Of a stretch of 64,000 nt of DNA, positions 30,352-41,648 are shown piece after piece. Where the stretch lies: NCBI RefSeq assembly GCF_020089495.2, contig NZ_JAIRCA020000009.1, forward strand, positions 1-64,000, given 5' to 3'. This DNA comes from Streptococcus mitis subsp. hohhotensis. Lineage in GTDB: Bacteria > Bacillota > Bacilli > Lactobacillales > Streptococcaceae. Under the pieces are notes generated by a model. That model saw nothing but the letters and a program-made list of their open reading frames with translations, was not told the DNA's origin and searched no databases. Made by a program: the position numbers and the translations under genes. Position 1 is the first letter of the stretch; every line of letters begins with the position of its first letter.

Positions 30352-31083
30352 CTAAATAATCTGATCAGCTAAGATGAGGCGAGGATTTTCGATAAATAAT
30401 TCTCTCGCTCTTCTTTCACCGTATTGTTTTGAGATAAGTTCATAGGCTTCTTTCATATAAGGGGGGCGTTTGTTCAAATTGTGCATATCACTAGCAACAA
30501 AATGAACCAAATCACGCTCAAGAAAATACCTAGCTCTTTTCTTCATAAATTTGTAGTTATCCCCAAACAACTTTGGTTTTAAAACACTTGAACTGTTAAT
30601 TTGTGTATAACAGCCCATATCAATCAACTCTTTTACCCGTTTTTCGTTATTTTCTAATTCATGATAACGTTCAATGTGAGCAACTACAGGCGTTATCCCA
30701 AGCATGAGAACATTGCTCAAAGCAGTATGGATTTCCCTGTAAGGGGTAGCCATACTAAACTCAATGAGAGCATAGCGTGTCCCATTAAGACTTGGAATCA
30801 CCTGTTTTTCTAACTTCTCAAGCACATCATGTGTATAATAAATTTCTGCTCCATAGAGAATGGTCAAGTCTGGAGCCACTTCTTTGGCTAGCTCCTTAAC
30901 TTCTTGGAAGTTTGCTTCTATCGTCTCCTCAGGAGTTTCAAACATCCCTTTTCGTCTATGCGATGTCGAAACAATAGTCCTTACCCCTTGCCTATAGGCT
31001 TCTGTCAGAAGCGCCTTGCTTTCTTGCTTAGTTTTCGGACCATCATCCACACCAAATACAATATGCGAATGAATATCAATCAT
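30352..31083 (-). CDS. wzh: Wzh (CpsB) phosphotyrosine phosphatase
   Basis: 243 residues of the PHP fold. The N-terminal [16 protein letters not shown] carries the metal-binding His residues; HIERY and ASDMHN supply further ligands. It is a manganese-dependent phosphatase that removes phosphate from Wze and so controls polymer amount. Second gene of the cps operon. Confidence 0.97.
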   Translation of the reverse strand: MIDIHSHIVFGVDDGPKTKQESKALLTEAYRQGVRTIVSTSHRRKGMFETPEETIEANFQEVKELAKEVAPDLTILYGAEIYYTHDVLEKLEKQVIPSLNGTRYALIEFSMATPYREIHTALSNVLMLGITPVVAHIERYHELENNEKRVKELIDMGCYTQINSSSVLKPKLFGDNYKFMKKRARYFLERDLVHFVASDMHNLNKRPPYMKEAYELISKQYGERRARELFIENPRLILADQII

Positions 31084-31089
31084 TTTGTC

Positions 31090-32538
31090 TTATTTTCCTT
31101 CCATCACATCATTGATTGCAGCTTTGACTGACTCTAAACTGCTATCACTAATCTCCATCATGTAGAGATTGCTATCAGGCATGGCATAAGATGGCAAATC
31201 CATACGCCCTGTTCCTTTAAGATCTTGCGAATTGATCTTATAAGTTCCACCACTCTCAAGTTGGGCATTGACCAAGTTTATCATGGTTTCAAGCGGCATA
31301 TTGGTTTGCACGGAATCTTGTAGCCCTTTTATGATACTGTCATAATTTTTCAAAGCTTCTGTAGAGGTTAACTTTTGCAGAATAGCCACAATGACCTTTT
31401 GCTGGTTACGACCACGATCCCGGTCTCCATCTGCCAGAGAATAGCGCTCACGCACAAAGCCAAGAGCGTCTTTCGAATCCAAATGTAATGTACCTACCGG
31501 ATAATTTTGCCCATTATTTGTATGTGCATTAAACTCTTGATCATTATAGACGTCAACTCCACCAAGGAGATCAATCAATTTCAAGAAAGAGGTGAAATTC
31601 AAACGAGCATAATAGTTCAGGTCAATACCGTAGAGATTTTCCAGCGTATGAATGGAAGCATCCACCCCATAAATCCCCGCATGGGTCAACTTATCTTTTT
31701 GGTTTTTGCCACCATCTGCAATTGGAACATAGGAATCACGAGGTGTCGTTGTCAAGAGAATCTTTTTAGTTTCGCGATTAACTGTCATAATGATATTGAC
31801 ATCCGAACGAGAAACTGAACTGATTGGACCGTAAGTATCAATTCCACTGATATAAACGTTGAAACTGTTACCTTTGACATCTTTTGGAGTTTCAACCGTC
31901 TTGGTTAATTCTTTGGTATAAATTTTCTTAATTTTTGAAGCATAGTCAGGATATTCTGATTCTATAATATTTTCAAAGACGCTATTTAGAATGATTGCCT
32001 TTGTATCACCGGCTAGCAAGCTCTTATAGGCCGCAAGATAAGAACTACTTTCTTCGACTGATAGTTCCTTATTTTGACTAGCTTTCAGATCATTCATCAA
32101 CTGTTGGATATTATCCTTATCCGTCCCAGTAGGCCCCATAACACTAGATAATTGGGCAACATTATTGATATCGCTATCCTTTAAAACTACAACACTGAGG
32201 GAATACTCTGAATAATTTGAAGTTGCATTAATATGATTTGTAAATCCTACAAATTGTTGCAGAGCAAATACAGAAACTGAACTCACTAAAACAGCAAGTG
32301 TTAAAAAGAAAATCGTGAACTTTTCTGCTTTTTTATAGATTATTAGTATTGTGGCAATCACAGCAACTATCAAGGCAAATACTGCGACTACTATATTAAC
32401 GTGCCTGAAAGCAAGTATATTGTACTTAAAGATTAAGAACAACAAAAAACCGACTAACAATAAATAGATAGTCAACAAAACCATATTAACACTTCGCTTC
32501 ACTTTCTGTGAACGTGATTTTTTAAAACGTCTACTCAT
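31090..32538 (-). CDS. wzg: Wzg (CpsA) LytR-CpsA-Psr family protein
   Basis: 482 residues from ATG 32538 ([11 protein letters not shown]); an in-frame start nine bases earlier is less likely. A basic cytoplasmic N-terminus is followed by three membrane segments (about 18-110), then the accessory DNA-PPF-like region and the LCP catalytic domain (about 225-400) with [10 protein letters not shown], the conserved Arg/Asp segments and [25 protein letters not shown] enzymes transfer polymers from undecaprenyl diphosphate to peptidoglycan. It is the first gene of the conserved capsule module. Confidence 0.96.
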   Translation of the reverse strand: MSRRFKKSRSQKVKRSVNMVLLTIYLLLVGFLLFLIFKYNILAFRHVNIVVAVFALIVAVIATILIIYKKAEKFTIFFLTLAVLVSSVSVFALQQFVGFTNHINATSNYSEYSLSVVVLKDSDINNVAQLSSVMGPTGTDKDNIQQLMNDLKASQNKELSVEESSSYLAAYKSLLAGDTKAIILNSVFENIIESEYPDYASKIKKIYTKELTKTVETPKDVKGNSFNVYISGIDTYGPISSVSRSDVNIIMTVNRETKKILLTTTPRDSYVPIADGGKNQKDKLTHAGIYGVDASIHTLENLYGIDLNYYARLNFTSFLKLIDLLGGVDVYNDQEFNAHTNNGQNYPVGTLHLDSKDALGFVRERYSLADGDRDRGRNQQKVIVAILQKLTSTEALKNYDSIIKGLQDSVQTNMPLETMINLVNAQLESGGTYKINSQDLKGTGRMDLPSYAMPDSNLYMMEISDSSLESVKAAINDVMEGK

Positions 32539-32566
32539 GATTAACACCTATACATTTAATGCTACT

Positions 32567-32572
32567 ATTATA
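32567..32572 (-). promoter_or_regulatory. Probable cps operon promoter -10
   Basis: On the minus strand GTGATATAATAG contains a perfect TATAAT 28 bases before wzg. The -35 at 17 bases is poor (TAGAAT), so the assignment is moderate. Confidence 0.55.
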
Positions 32573-32649
32573 TCACTTTTTTACGATAAATTCTACATCT
32601 AGCCAGTTTATAAACCTCCTTCAATATAGATTATTTGAACCTCATAAAT

Positions 32650-32779
32650 ACTGATACTTCTCTTCAAAGCATACCAGTACAACCGTATCATAGTTATATG
32701 TTACCGTAGACAATCTCAAAACAAGTCTTTGAGATTCTGTGTATATCTTCCTAGTTGCTCTTTGATTTCCATTGAGTAT
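32650..32779. repeat. Degenerate BOX element upstream of the cps promoter
   Basis: Reads atacttctcttcaaagc at one end and tttgatttccattgagtatt at the other, with a decayed centre. It resembles BOX but with many mismatches. It lies between the AliB-like gene and wzg. The remaining bases to 32850 show no gene. Confidence 0.65.
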
Positions 32780-32852
32780 TAAACCCTCAAAATTAATACA
32801 GTATTTCATTTACCATTCAACATAACTAGACAACTACTAGCCCGTACAGCCA

Positions 32853-32908
32853 AAAAACAGCCCTATTAAGATGGCTTTATAAAAACCATCCAATAGAACT
32901 GCTCATCA
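32853..32908 (-). terminator. Terminator of the AliB-like gene
   Basis: On the minus strand GCAGTTCTATTGGATGG pairs with CCATCTTAATAGGGCTG (a few mismatches) around TTTTTATAAAG, followed by TTTTTT. Confidence 0.75.
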
Positions 32909-34867
32909 TTATTTAACATGTTTTTCTGCTTCTTTTTGAGCTTTTTCGACCGCTTTTTTGCTTTCTTGCTCCCATTTAGCCTTAGCTTCTTCAAACCGCT
33001 TAGTCGTCACAGTATCTTTTTGCAGTTTCATGTACTTGTAGTTATTGCCGTCACCCTTGATGCCGACCAATGAATAACCTCTTGTAAATGGCGTTACTTT
33101 GGTGACAGATGCTGTTCCACCACTTGACATAGCTGACATGATCAGAGAATTGTCAATCATCCAAGCCTGTGCTTCAGCATATTTTTCATAGCGTTTGGCT
33201 ACATCTTTATTTTCGCTATCTGCATCTTTGAGCATCTTGGTGTAGGTATCAAGCCCCAAGCTAGCAATTTTAGCTTTATCTTCTTGAGCATCTAGACCAA
33301 AAATCTTGAGATAGAAGCCATCCTCGGCATTGAAAGGATTGAGATAAGTTGACGGATCTTGGTAGTCACCTACCCAACCATCAAAGTTCAAATCATAGTC
33401 TCGATCAGCTGGTGTCGGTGCCAAGAAGGCTACGTTATTAAAATCATCTGTTGAAAGTTGCTGAACATCAATGACAATGTTATCAGCACCCAAAACTGAC
33501 TCAAGGGTCTGCTTAACAGAGTTCATACCTGTCACGGCATTCTTACTTGTTTGATCAACAGCCACATCCAAGTGAATAGGGAAAGTCACACCTTGACTTG
33601 CCAATTCTTTTTTAGCTTCCGCAAATTTTGCTTGGGCTTTTTCTTTGTTGAAATAGGCATCCTGAGCATCTGCCAAGTTAATCTCTGACCATTCTGTGCC
33701 ATAGTTGACCAATTTAGAAGCGACTACTTCTCCAAAGGTCTTGTCTCCAACTTGGACAAATGTAGGAGGCACTAGGGTGTTACGAAGGGTCTTGCTAGCT
33801 GCTTCTTCCCCATTTGACTGAGCAGAATAGGCTGTGCGGTCCAAGGCGAAGTTCACTGCTTGGCGGAAGTTCTTGTTCAAAACAGCTGTCTCAGTTGACT
33901 TCTTCTGCTCATCTGTCGTTTTAGACGTATGGTTGTAAGCCTTACGGTTGACGTTGAAATTGAAATACCAAGAAGTCTTGTCCTGCAAGCTATAGACGAT
34001 ATTATCCTTATATTTTTCCTTAGTCTTAGCAAAGTTTGAACTATTTGGATAAACCCCAGCGATAGAATAAGCTCCACTTTCAAAATTACGGATGGTCAAT
34101 TCTTGGTCTGAACCATCAAAGTAAGCCAATTTTACGTGTTCAATTGATACTTTGTCATGATCGTAGTAATGCGGATTTTTCACATACTCGATCGATGATT
34201 TTGATGTGAAATCTTTTAACAAATAAGGTCCGCTGTAGAGAATGCTATCTGGCGAAAGGGTACCAAAATCTTTCCCTTTTGAATTTAGAAACTCTTCGTT
34301 GACTGGGAAAAGAATACTATTCGTTGTTTTTGAATTCCAGTAGGGTTCTGGACGTGCCAAAGTATACTCAACAGTCTGGTCGTCAATGGCCTTCACCCCA
34401 ACCTTAGAAAAGTCAGAATCCGCTCCTGTAATATAATCATTCAAGCCCTTGATCGAGTTTTGAATCAAGTCAATTGCCTGTGATTTATTGTCCACTGCGT
34501 ACTTAATCCCTGTCACAAAATCTTGTGCTTTGACTGGGGCGTACTCTTCACCGTCAGCCGTGAACCATTTGGCATCTTTTCTCAGTTTATAGGTATAAGT
34601 TAGACCGTCGCTTGAAACAGACCAGTCTTCTGCCAAAGATGGAACTAGGTTTCCATGATTGTCATTTTCAAGCAAACCATCAACTAGGTTAGTAATAATA
34701 GCTGTATTGTCAGCGTAATAATCTAATAAGTAATTAAATGTAGTTGGATTTCCACTAAAGGTTGATGAGTAAGTTTTTGTATCTGAACCTGATTGACCGC
34801 AAGCGGCTAAAAGCAAGGTAGCCGCAAAAGTCAGGCCTGCGCCAAGTACACGCTTTTTTGTAGTCAT
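32909..34867 (-). CDS. AliB-like oligopeptide-binding lipoprotein next to dexB
   Basis: 652 residues: signal with lipobox LAAC (Cys near residue 23), family 5 solute-binding fold and a charged C-terminus ending AQKEAEKHVK. It is clearly homologous to the AliA at the other end of the cps operon; shared blocks include GLLEND, HGNLVPSLAEDWSVSSDGLTY/GNLIPSMAEDWSVSKDGLTY and EEYAPVKAQDFVTG. It has its own promoter and terminator. Ali-like genes between dexB and cps are typical of commensal mitis-group strains and of non-encapsulated pneumococci. It probably supplies peptides to the Ami permease, perhaps with different preference from AliA. Confidence 0.9.
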   Translation of the reverse strand: MTTKKRVLGAGLTFAATLLLAACGQSGSDTKTYSSTFSGNPTTFNYLLDYYADNTAIITNLVDGLLENDNHGNLVPSLAEDWSVSSDGLTYTYKLRKDAKWFTADGEEYAPVKAQDFVTGIKYAVDNKSQAIDLIQNSIKGLNDYITGADSDFSKVGVKAIDDQTVEYTLARPEPYWNSKTTNSILFPVNEEFLNSKGKDFGTLSPDSILYSGPYLLKDFTSKSSIEYVKNPHYYDHDKVSIEHVKLAYFDGSDQELTIRNFESGAYSIAGVYPNSSNFAKTKEKYKDNIVYSLQDKTSWYFNFNVNRKAYNHTSKTTDEQKKSTETAVLNKNFRQAVNFALDRTAYSAQSNGEEAASKTLRNTLVPPTFVQVGDKTFGEVVASKLVNYGTEWSEINLADAQDAYFNKEKAQAKFAEAKKELASQGVTFPIHLDVAVDQTSKNAVTGMNSVKQTLESVLGADNIVIDVQQLSTDDFNNVAFLAPTPADRDYDLNFDGWVGDYQDPSTYLNPFNAEDGFYLKIFGLDAQEDKAKIASLGLDTYTKMLKDADSENKDVAKRYEKYAEAQAWMIDNSLIMSAMSSGGTASVTKVTPFTRGYSLVGIKGDGNNYKYMKLQKDTVTTKRFEEAKAKWEQESKKAVEKAQKEAEKHVK

Positions 34868-34906
34868 CTTCTTTCTCCTTTATGTTAGTTTTTATAACAT
34901 ATATTT

Positions 34907-34935
34907 ATTTTACCAAAATAGTGGGAATTTGTAAA
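34907..34935 (-). promoter_or_regulatory. Promoter of the AliB-like gene
   Basis: On the minus strand TTTACA (34930-34935) and TAAAAT (34907-34912) are spaced by 17 bases, 40 bases before the start, which follows AAGGAGAAAG. No CodY-like box as good as that of aliA is seen. Confidence 0.7.
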
Positions 34936-34976
34936 GTTAATTGAATTTTGAGAATGAAAGTTTATAAACTTTAGTC

Positions 34977-35026
34977 ATAAAAAACAAAGGATTTCTGTCT
35001 TTCATACAGTCCTCCCTTGTTTTTAT
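34977..35026 (-). terminator. Terminator of dexB
   Basis: On the minus strand ACAAGGGAGGACTGT pairs with ACAGAAATCCTTTGT (imperfect), followed by TTTTTTATG. Confidence 0.75.
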
Positions 35027-35061
35027 TCGATTTCAATTTTAAATTTTTCTGTAAAAAATAT

Positions 35062-36678
<1,617 letters not shown>

Positions 36679-36703
36679 TCATTATTTTCATAATCTACAG
36701 TCT

Positions 36704-36741
36704 ATGATAGCGTTTTTCAGATTTTTATGCAAGCGTTTGCC
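36704..36741 (-). promoter_or_regulatory. dexB promoter overlapped by a cre site
   Basis: On the minus strand TTGCAT (36727-36732) and TATCAT (36704-36709) are spaced 17 bases. The overlapping plus-strand sequence 36727-36741, ATGCAAGCGTTTGCC, matches the cre consensus WTGNAANCGNWNNCW at 14 of 15 positions and is nearly palindromic. Its position over the -35 predicts repression by CcpA. Confidence 0.85.
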
Positions 36742-36796
36742 TAATCTTTTTGATTCCTTTTTTAACTCCATAGTTTCCTAACTTCCAATTTTTTAT

Positions 36797-36802
36797 TATA
36801 AT
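36797..36802 (+). promoter_or_regulatory. Promoter -10 of the DUF1846 gene
   Basis: A perfect TATAAT lies 20 bases before the ATG, with TTTCCT at 17-base spacing as a weak -35. Confidence 0.6.
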
Positions 36803-36821
36803 AGAGGTCAGAGGTAAAAAA

Positions 36822-38306
36822 ATGAAAAAACAAGCTTTTAGTTCTGAACAATATTTGAATTTACAACGCGACCATATTTTGGAGCGCATTAACCAATTTG
36901 ACGGCAAGCTCTACTTGGAGTTTGGTGGCAAAATGTTAGAAGATTTCCACGCTGCTCGTGTTCTTCCTGGTTATGAGCCTGACAATAAAATCAAGCTCTT
37001 GCAAGAATTGAAAGAGCAGGTTGAGGTCGTGATTGCTATTAATGCAAGTAATATCGAGCATTCCAAGGCACGTGGTGACTTGGGCATTTCTTATGACCAA
37101 GAAGTTCTTCGTTTGATTGATAAATTCAATGAATTGGGAATTTTTGTTGGCTCTGTTGTCATCACACAGTATGCTGGTCAACCAGCTGCAGATGCCTTCC
37201 GCAACCAACTTGAGAAAAACGGAATTGATTCTTATCTTCACTATCCAATCAAAGGATATCCAACGGATATGGATCACATCATTTCTCCAGAAGGTATGGG
37301 GAAAAACGACTACATCAAAACCAGTCGTAACTTGATTGTCGTAACCGCTCCTGGACCTGGTTCTGGAAAATTGGCAACGTGTATGTCCAATATGTACCAC
37401 GACCAAATCAATGGCATCAAGTCTGGCTACGCTAAATTTGAAACCTTCCCAGTTTGGAATCTTCCCCTTCATCACCCAGTCAATTTGGCCTACGAGGCTG
37501 CCACAGCTGACCTTGATGATGTCAACATGATTGATCCTTTCCATCTCCAAACCTACGGAGAAACCACTGTCAACTACAATCGTGATATCGAGATTTTCCC
37601 AGTGCTCAAGCGCATGTTAGAACGCATTCTAGGTGAATCTCCATACGCTTCACCGACAGATATGGGGGTCAACATGGTTGGTTTCGCTATTACAGACGAT
37701 GAAGCTGCTGTCGAAGCCTCTAAACAAGAAATCATCCGTCGCTACTATCAGACTGTTCTTGATTTCAAAGCCGAAAAAGTTGGCGAATCTGCTGTCAAGA
37801 AAATTGAGTTGCTCATGAACGACCTCGGTATCACACCTGCAGACCGTAAGGTTGCTGTCGTTGCGCGCCAAAAAGCAGAAGAAACTGGCGGACCAGCCCT
37901 AGCCCTTGAATTGCCAAGCGGAGAAATTGTCACTGGTAAGAACTCAGAGCTCTTTGGTCCTACAGCCGCTGCCTTGATCAACGCTATCAAGAAATCAGCT
38001 AACATTGCTAAAGAAGTAAAACTCATCGAGCCTGAACTTGTCAAACCGATCCAAGGTCTTAAAATCGATCATCTCGGTAGCCGCAATCCACGCCTGCATT
38101 CAAATGAAATTTTGATTGCACTTGCCATCACAGCTACAGAAAATCCTGATGCTGCCCGCGCTATGGAAGAACTTGGCAACCTCAAAGGAAGCGAAGCCCA
38201 CTCAACTATCATCTTAACCGATGAAGACAAGAATGTCCTTCGTAAACTAGGTATCAACGTAACCTTTGACCCTTACTACCAATACGACCGCTTGTATCGT
38301 AAGTAA
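36822..38306 (+). CDS. DUF1846 family protein
   Basis: 494 residues, full length for DUF1846, a cytoplasmic family of unknown biochemical function found in Firmicutes with an ATP-dependent-ligase-like appearance. Visible segments include [40 protein letters not shown] and [19 protein letters not shown]. It starts after AGAGGTAAAAAA. It is a core neighbour of luxS in pneumococcus, transcribed divergently from dexB. No membrane segments or signal peptide. Confidence 0.88.
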   Translation: MKKQAFSSEQYLNLQRDHILERINQFDGKLYLEFGGKMLEDFHAARVLPGYEPDNKIKLLQELKEQVEVVIAINASNIEHSKARGDLGISYDQEVLRLIDKFNELGIFVGSVVITQYAGQPAADAFRNQLEKNGIDSYLHYPIKGYPTDMDHIISPEGMGKNDYIKTSRNLIVVTAPGPGSGKLATCMSNMYHDQINGIKSGYAKFETFPVWNLPLHHPVNLAYEAATADLDDVNMIDPFHLQTYGETTVNYNRDIEIFPVLKRMLERILGESPYASPTDMGVNMVGFAITDDEAAVEASKQEIIRRYYQTVLDFKAEKVGESAVKKIELLMNDLGITPADRKVAVVARQKAEETGGPALALELPSGEIVTGKNSELFGPTAAALINAIKKSANIAKEVKLIEPELVKPIQGLKIDHLGSRNPRLHSNEILIALAITATENPDAARAMEELGNLKGSEAHSTIILTDEDKNVLRKLGINVTFDPYYQYDRLYRK

Positions 38307-38312
38307 CGATTT

Positions 38313-38343
38313 CAACCTCTCCACTCTCGGAGAGGTTTTCTCT
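38313..38343 (+). terminator. Terminator of the DUF1846 gene
   Basis: CCTCTCC and GGAGAGG pair around ACTCTC, followed by TTTTCTCT, just past the stop codon. Confidence 0.85.
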
Positions 38344-38367
38344 CTGCCTCAGGAGCCAGCTTTATGT

Positions 38368-38373
38368 TATAAT
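38368..38373 (+). promoter_or_regulatory. luxS promoter -10
   Basis: TATGTTATAATG carries a perfect TATAAT 27 bases before the luxS ATG; the -35 is weak. Confidence 0.6.
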
Positions 38374-38400
38374 GAAAGAAGAAAACTGAAAGGATTTACC

Positions 38401-38883
38401 ATGTCAAAAGAAGTTATTGTCGAAAGTTTTGAACTTGACCACACCATTGTTAAAGCACCTTATGTTCGCTTGATTGGGGAAGAAACAGGGCCAAAGGGAG
38501 ACATCATCTCCAACTATGATATTCGTTTAGTGCAACCCAATGAAGACTCTATCCCTACTGCTGGCCTTCACACTATCGAGCACCTCTTAGCCAAACTCAT
38601 CCGTACCCGCATTGACGGTATGATTGATTGCTCACCATTTGGTTGCCGCACAGGATTCCACATGATTATGTGGGGGCGCCACACCAGCGCTGAAATTGCG
38701 GCTGTTATCAAGGATTCGCTCAAAGAAATCGCTGAGACTACTACTTGGGAAGACGTCCCTGGAACAACCATCGAATCTTGCGGAAACTATAAGGACCACA
38801 GCCTTTTTTCTGCTAAAGAATGGGCAAAACTTATTCTAGAACAAGGGATTTCAGATGATGCCTTTGAGCGTCATGTGATTTAA
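38401..38883 (+). CDS. luxS: S-ribosylhomocysteine lyase LuxS
   Basis: 160 residues from ATG 38401, preceded by GAAAGGATTTACC; a longer reading from 38266 overlaps the preceding gene and terminator. The metal-binding HTIEH motif and the catalytic Cys in [10 protein letters not shown] are present. It splits S-ribosylhomocysteine into homocysteine and DPD, the precursor of autoinducer-2, in the activated methyl cycle. Downstream lies a strong terminator, then the accessory island. Confidence 0.98.
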   Translation: MSKEVIVESFELDHTIVKAPYVRLIGEETGPKGDIISNYDIRLVQPNEDSIPTAGLHTIEHLLAKLIRTRIDGMIDCSPFGCRTGFHMIMWGRHTSAEIAAVIKDSLKEIAETTTWEDVPGTTIESCGNYKDHSLFSAKEWAKLILEQGISDDAFERHVI

Positions 38884-38923
38884 ACGCAAAAAAGAGGCTA
38901 GGCAAAAAAGGCTTCAAAACCAG

Positions 38924-38973
38924 AAAAACGCATAGTATCAAGTGTTAAAAATCTTGATATTATGCGTTTTATT
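38924..38973 (+). terminator. Terminator of luxS
   Basis: AAAACGCATAgTATCAAG pairs with CTTGATAtTATGCGTTTT (one mismatch), followed by ATTG. The A-rich left arm lets it also work on the minus strand against transcripts from the island. 38974-39068 holds no recognisable feature. Confidence 0.8.
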
Positions 38974-39068
38974 GTAGGAAGATTTTCTAAATTAGGAACT
39001 AAACAAATCTAAACCACTTCATCTAATCCTCTTTTATGCCATTATTTTCAATCAAGATTAATTTTGAT

Positions 39069-39938
39069 TTAATCTATTTTGTAAAATACCTGTTCGGAGC
39101 TATTCGGAGGAGTTTGTCCAGCTGTGATTCTATTTTTGCTTAAATCAGAATCAACCCACTTTATAGTAATACCAATCGGATAAACATCTATTCCGTAACC
39201 TGTAGGCCCAGTCCTTACATCAAATCCTATAACTCCATCAGTTGATATTCCTCCCCTATTTATCTGTCCTCCTTTTACTAAACCATTCTTATTAAACACT
39301 ATTTCATGTCCTAACTCATTCCTCCAAGTACCAGCTATACTAGAGAAGTTGCCTTTTAGTATTGCCTTTGTATCAATTTCTTATATTACATTTTCTGTGT
39401 GCTTTTCTTCTGTGGGAGTCGTGATAAGTGTGGCATCAGTAGCAACCCAGAATTGAAATTTTTCAGAGTCTTCCATGATTTTGATTGTGAAAGTAACGGT
39501 TGCTCCTTCTTGCCATCCCTTAATCATAGATTTCTTAATTTGTACTTGTACACCAGTTATAGGAGCATTATTAGCTTTTACCCAAGATGTGCTGGATGAT
39601 GCAGAGAAACTAGAAGTAGTAGAGGAGCTTTGTTGTGAAGATTGACTATCTACTGCTTCTATATTCCTATCTGACTGTCTAAAGAACAAAAATGTAGCTC
39701 CTATAATAGTAAGAATTAGAAATGTAATTGAGGTTATAAGAATCCAAAGATTGTTGTTCTGTGGCAGGGGACAAACTACTACGTGATTCTGATTCTGGTA
39801 AACTTCAACAATATCGTTTACTTTAGGGTGAAAAGTTAACTCATTGATAGGAACATTTAGAGTCTCATTTGTGTGGAGTCGAATAATAACATGTGTATCT
39901 GAAACGTGAATAATTTGATTATGGATTTTATTTTTCAT
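39069..39938 (-). pseudogene. Island membrane protein with shared N-terminal domain, split by a nonsense codon
   Basis: One frame runs from ATG 39938 to a stop at 39069 but is interrupted by TAA at 39381-39383. The part before the stop (185 residues) has the shared island domain (about 1-56, NDIVEVYQNQNHVVV), one membrane segment (64-86), a Ser-rich stretch (94-118) and part of an extracytoplasmic region. After the stop the same frame continues EIDTKAILKGNFSSIAGTWRNELG to FYKID, resembling DUF6287-type domains of streptococcal lipoproteins (recalled). A single substitution explains the break. A truncated 185-residue product could still be made, or the downstream part could start at GTG 39299. 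Confidence 0.82.
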
Positions 39939-39944
39939 GTAGTA

Positions 39945-40020
39945 TTAGTTTTCGTACATATAGGCAATCATAAGAGGTAGTGTTTTTGTGTTTTTGTGGC
40001 TTTGAAGACCGTTTCATAAC
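39945..40020 (-). pseudogene. Remnant of the C-terminus of an island OB-like protein
   Basis: The minus strand reads YETVFKATKT, then after a duplicated ACAAAAAC the frame shifts and continues KTLPLMIAYMYEN and a stop. This matches the C-terminus SYETVFKATKTLPYMVAYMYDN of the gene at 43739-44523. It abuts the stop of the gene at 40026-40802, indicating that a further copy was deleted here. Confidence 0.85.
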
Positions 40021-40025
40021 TTATC

Positions 40026-40802
40026 CTAATTATCTGTTTCATGCAGATAAGCAATCATAAATGGTCGTAGTATTACAGAATTATCTTTTGTAGTCTGCAG
40101 AACTCCATAAGTTTTTCCATACAACACTAATTTATCACCTTCTACTATGACTCTTGATAAGTAACCGTTAGGAATAAAAACAGCAATAGGTTCCCCATAT
40201 CCTGAACCTAATTCATTTGAAACAATTTGTATTACAGTACCTTTATCCTCTGAATCTTTTACTTGTACAACTTCCCCACTAACTCGTATTTTCATATAGC
40301 GAGGTAATTCATCATGAATCCATTTATCATAGTCAAATGACGAGGTATATTTCTGCTTATCCATCCTTTCTTCATCGTCGATTGTTAATAAAGACTTAGG
40401 AACAAGTCCTGATATCGAAGATTTTGTAGAACTAGAGCTACTTTCTTGAGATGAAGAGCTAGAACTACTCTTAGATGAAGACGTAGAGGACTTAGAAGAA
40501 CTAGAGGTATTCTGTGATGTAGTTATTTGATTCATTATAAAATATGCACTAACTGACAAAACAATAACTACAAGAGCTATTAAAATAGGTTTTATCTTAC
40601 TTTTTCTAGATTTATGCTTTTTTACTGGGGTACTTTCCTTACTATCTTCAACCCTTATAACAATATCACCATAAACCTCTACATAATCCCCTATTGTAGG
40701 TTCAAAGTCACAAGATTTAATGGCAATTTCCTTTAAACTTCCATCTTCATAACCTATGTAAGCAGTATCTTCAATTATTTTAATAATTTTTCCTTTATTC
40801 AT
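40026..40802 (-). CDS. Island membrane protein: shared N-terminal domain, Ser-rich stalk, OB-like C-domain
   Basis: 258 residues. Residues 1-51 form the shared domain (YIGYEDGSLKEI, GDYVEVYGDIVIRV). A Lys/Arg-rich stretch (61-71) precedes one membrane segment (71-90), placing the N-domain inside the cell. A poly-Ser stalk (99-130) leads to an extracytoplasmic domain (about 155-258) whose IRVSGEVVQV and VIVEGDKLVLYGK strands look like an OB fold. It is the intact paralogue of the frameshifted gene at 43739-44523. Function unknown. It sits 3 bases from the upstream gene, in the operon starting at 42480. Confidence 0.85.
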   Translation of the reverse strand: MNKGKIIKIIEDTAYIGYEDGSLKEIAIKSCDFEPTIGDYVEVYGDIVIRVEDSKESTPVKKHKSRKSKIKPILIALVVIVLSVSAYFIMNQITTSQNTSSSSKSSTSSSKSSSSSSSQESSSSSTKSSISGLVPKSLLTIDDEERMDKQKYTSSFDYDKWIHDELPRYMKIRVSGEVVQVKDSEDKGTVIQIVSNELGSGYGEPIAVFIPNGYLSRVIVEGDKLVLYGKTYGVLQTTKDNSVILRPFMIAYLHETDN

Positions 40803-40805
40803 TAT

Positions 40806-41207
40806 TTATATACTCCCCCATACAATGGCTCCTAACCACATTCCAAAAATCATAGCACCAGTTGCACAAATCATTATAACAGTTCCTTGTTCTTTATCAC
40901 CTCTGCTTCTGATGAGATATCCTAAAACAATACCTATTACTCCAAAAATAAAAGGGAGAAATAGTAGAGAAGTTGCTGTGCAAATCCATCCCCATATTTT
41001 CAACGTTTTAGTATTATTTGGATTATTTGAATTTGTTGTAAGTTTCCTAGTAATGATGTAGTTTCCATCAGTACCAAAGACTTCCACCTCTTCTCCAACC
41101 TCTGGGAGGAAATCAAAGTATTTTCTTTCTATCTCTAGGAGACTACCATCAGCCTTACCTAGATATATCGTTTCAATATTGTCCTTAAGTATTTTGTATG
41201 TATTCAT
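40806..41207 (-). CDS. Island membrane protein: shared N-terminal domain plus two membrane helices
   Basis: 133 residues. Shared domain at 1-54 (TIYLGKADGSLLEI, VGEEVEVFGTDGNYIITRK), then two membrane segments (about 73-98 and 109-130) separated by a charged turn RSRGDKEQG. It lacks the stalk and outer domain. It is paralogous to 43320-43730, with the same MNTYK start. Function unknown; it may be a membrane partner of the stalked proteins. Confidence 0.82.
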   Translation of the reverse strand: MNTYKILKDNIETIYLGKADGSLLEIERKYFDFLPEVGEEVEVFGTDGNYIITRKLTTNSNNPNNTKTLKIWGWICTATSLLFLPFIFGVIGIVLGYLIRSRGDKEQGTVIMICATGAMIFGMWLGAIVWGSI

Positions 41208-41210
41208 TAT

Positions 41211-41648
41211 TTATTCCTTTCTTATAAATGATTCAACCACTTCAACACTAGCTTGACTTGCTTTCGGTAATATGTCGTATACTGTACCATTTGTGAAGTA
41301 AGTGAGATTGGGGATTGTTTTGAATCCTACAGTTGTTTTGAAGTTATTCCAACTAGTCTTATCTATATGCTCACTATCCAAGTAATACACAGTTATCTCA
41401 GTTTCATCTACTGCTTTTGCTAGCTTTGGAGCAAATTCTTGACAGTATGGACAACTTTCTCTCCCTGTGTATAGGTAAAAGCTTTCTTGATGTTGTATTT
41501 TCTGTTCTACAGCCTCTAAACTTATCTTTTGAAGTCTATTTACAGCTATCTGGTAGTCTGTTTGTGGCAGAGTGGTTAAGTATGCTGTGAATGTGACAAT
41601 GATAATAAGTAGTAGTGAAAGTAGAATAAGAACTTTTTTACTATTCAT
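41211..41648 (-). CDS. Membrane-anchored thioredoxin-like protein
   Basis: 145 residues from ATG 41648. A signal-anchor (5-25) is followed by a thioredoxin-like domain with C66PYC69 in YTGRESCPYCQEFAPKLAKAV and the conserved cis-Pro context KTIPNLTYF. It resembles proteins annotated as bacteriocin transport accessory proteins. The domain faces outward, so it may form or break disulfides in exported substrates. The gene overlaps the Excalibur gene end by 8 bases. None of the neighbouring outer domains is Cys-rich, apart from the Excalibur pair. Confidence 0.85.
   Translation of the reverse strand: MNSKKVLILLSLLLIIIVTFTAYLTTLPQTDYQIAVNRLQKISLEAVEQKIQHQESFYLYTGRESCPYCQEFAPKLAKAVDETEITVYYLDSEHIDKTSWNNFKTTVGFKTIPNLTYFTNGTVYDILPKASQASVEVVESFIRKE

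Noticed and set aside
36936..37550. 204-codon minus-strand ORF inside the DUF1846 gene
   Set aside because: The plus-strand gene has a clear family match and ribosome site; the antisense frame follows from its codon bias.
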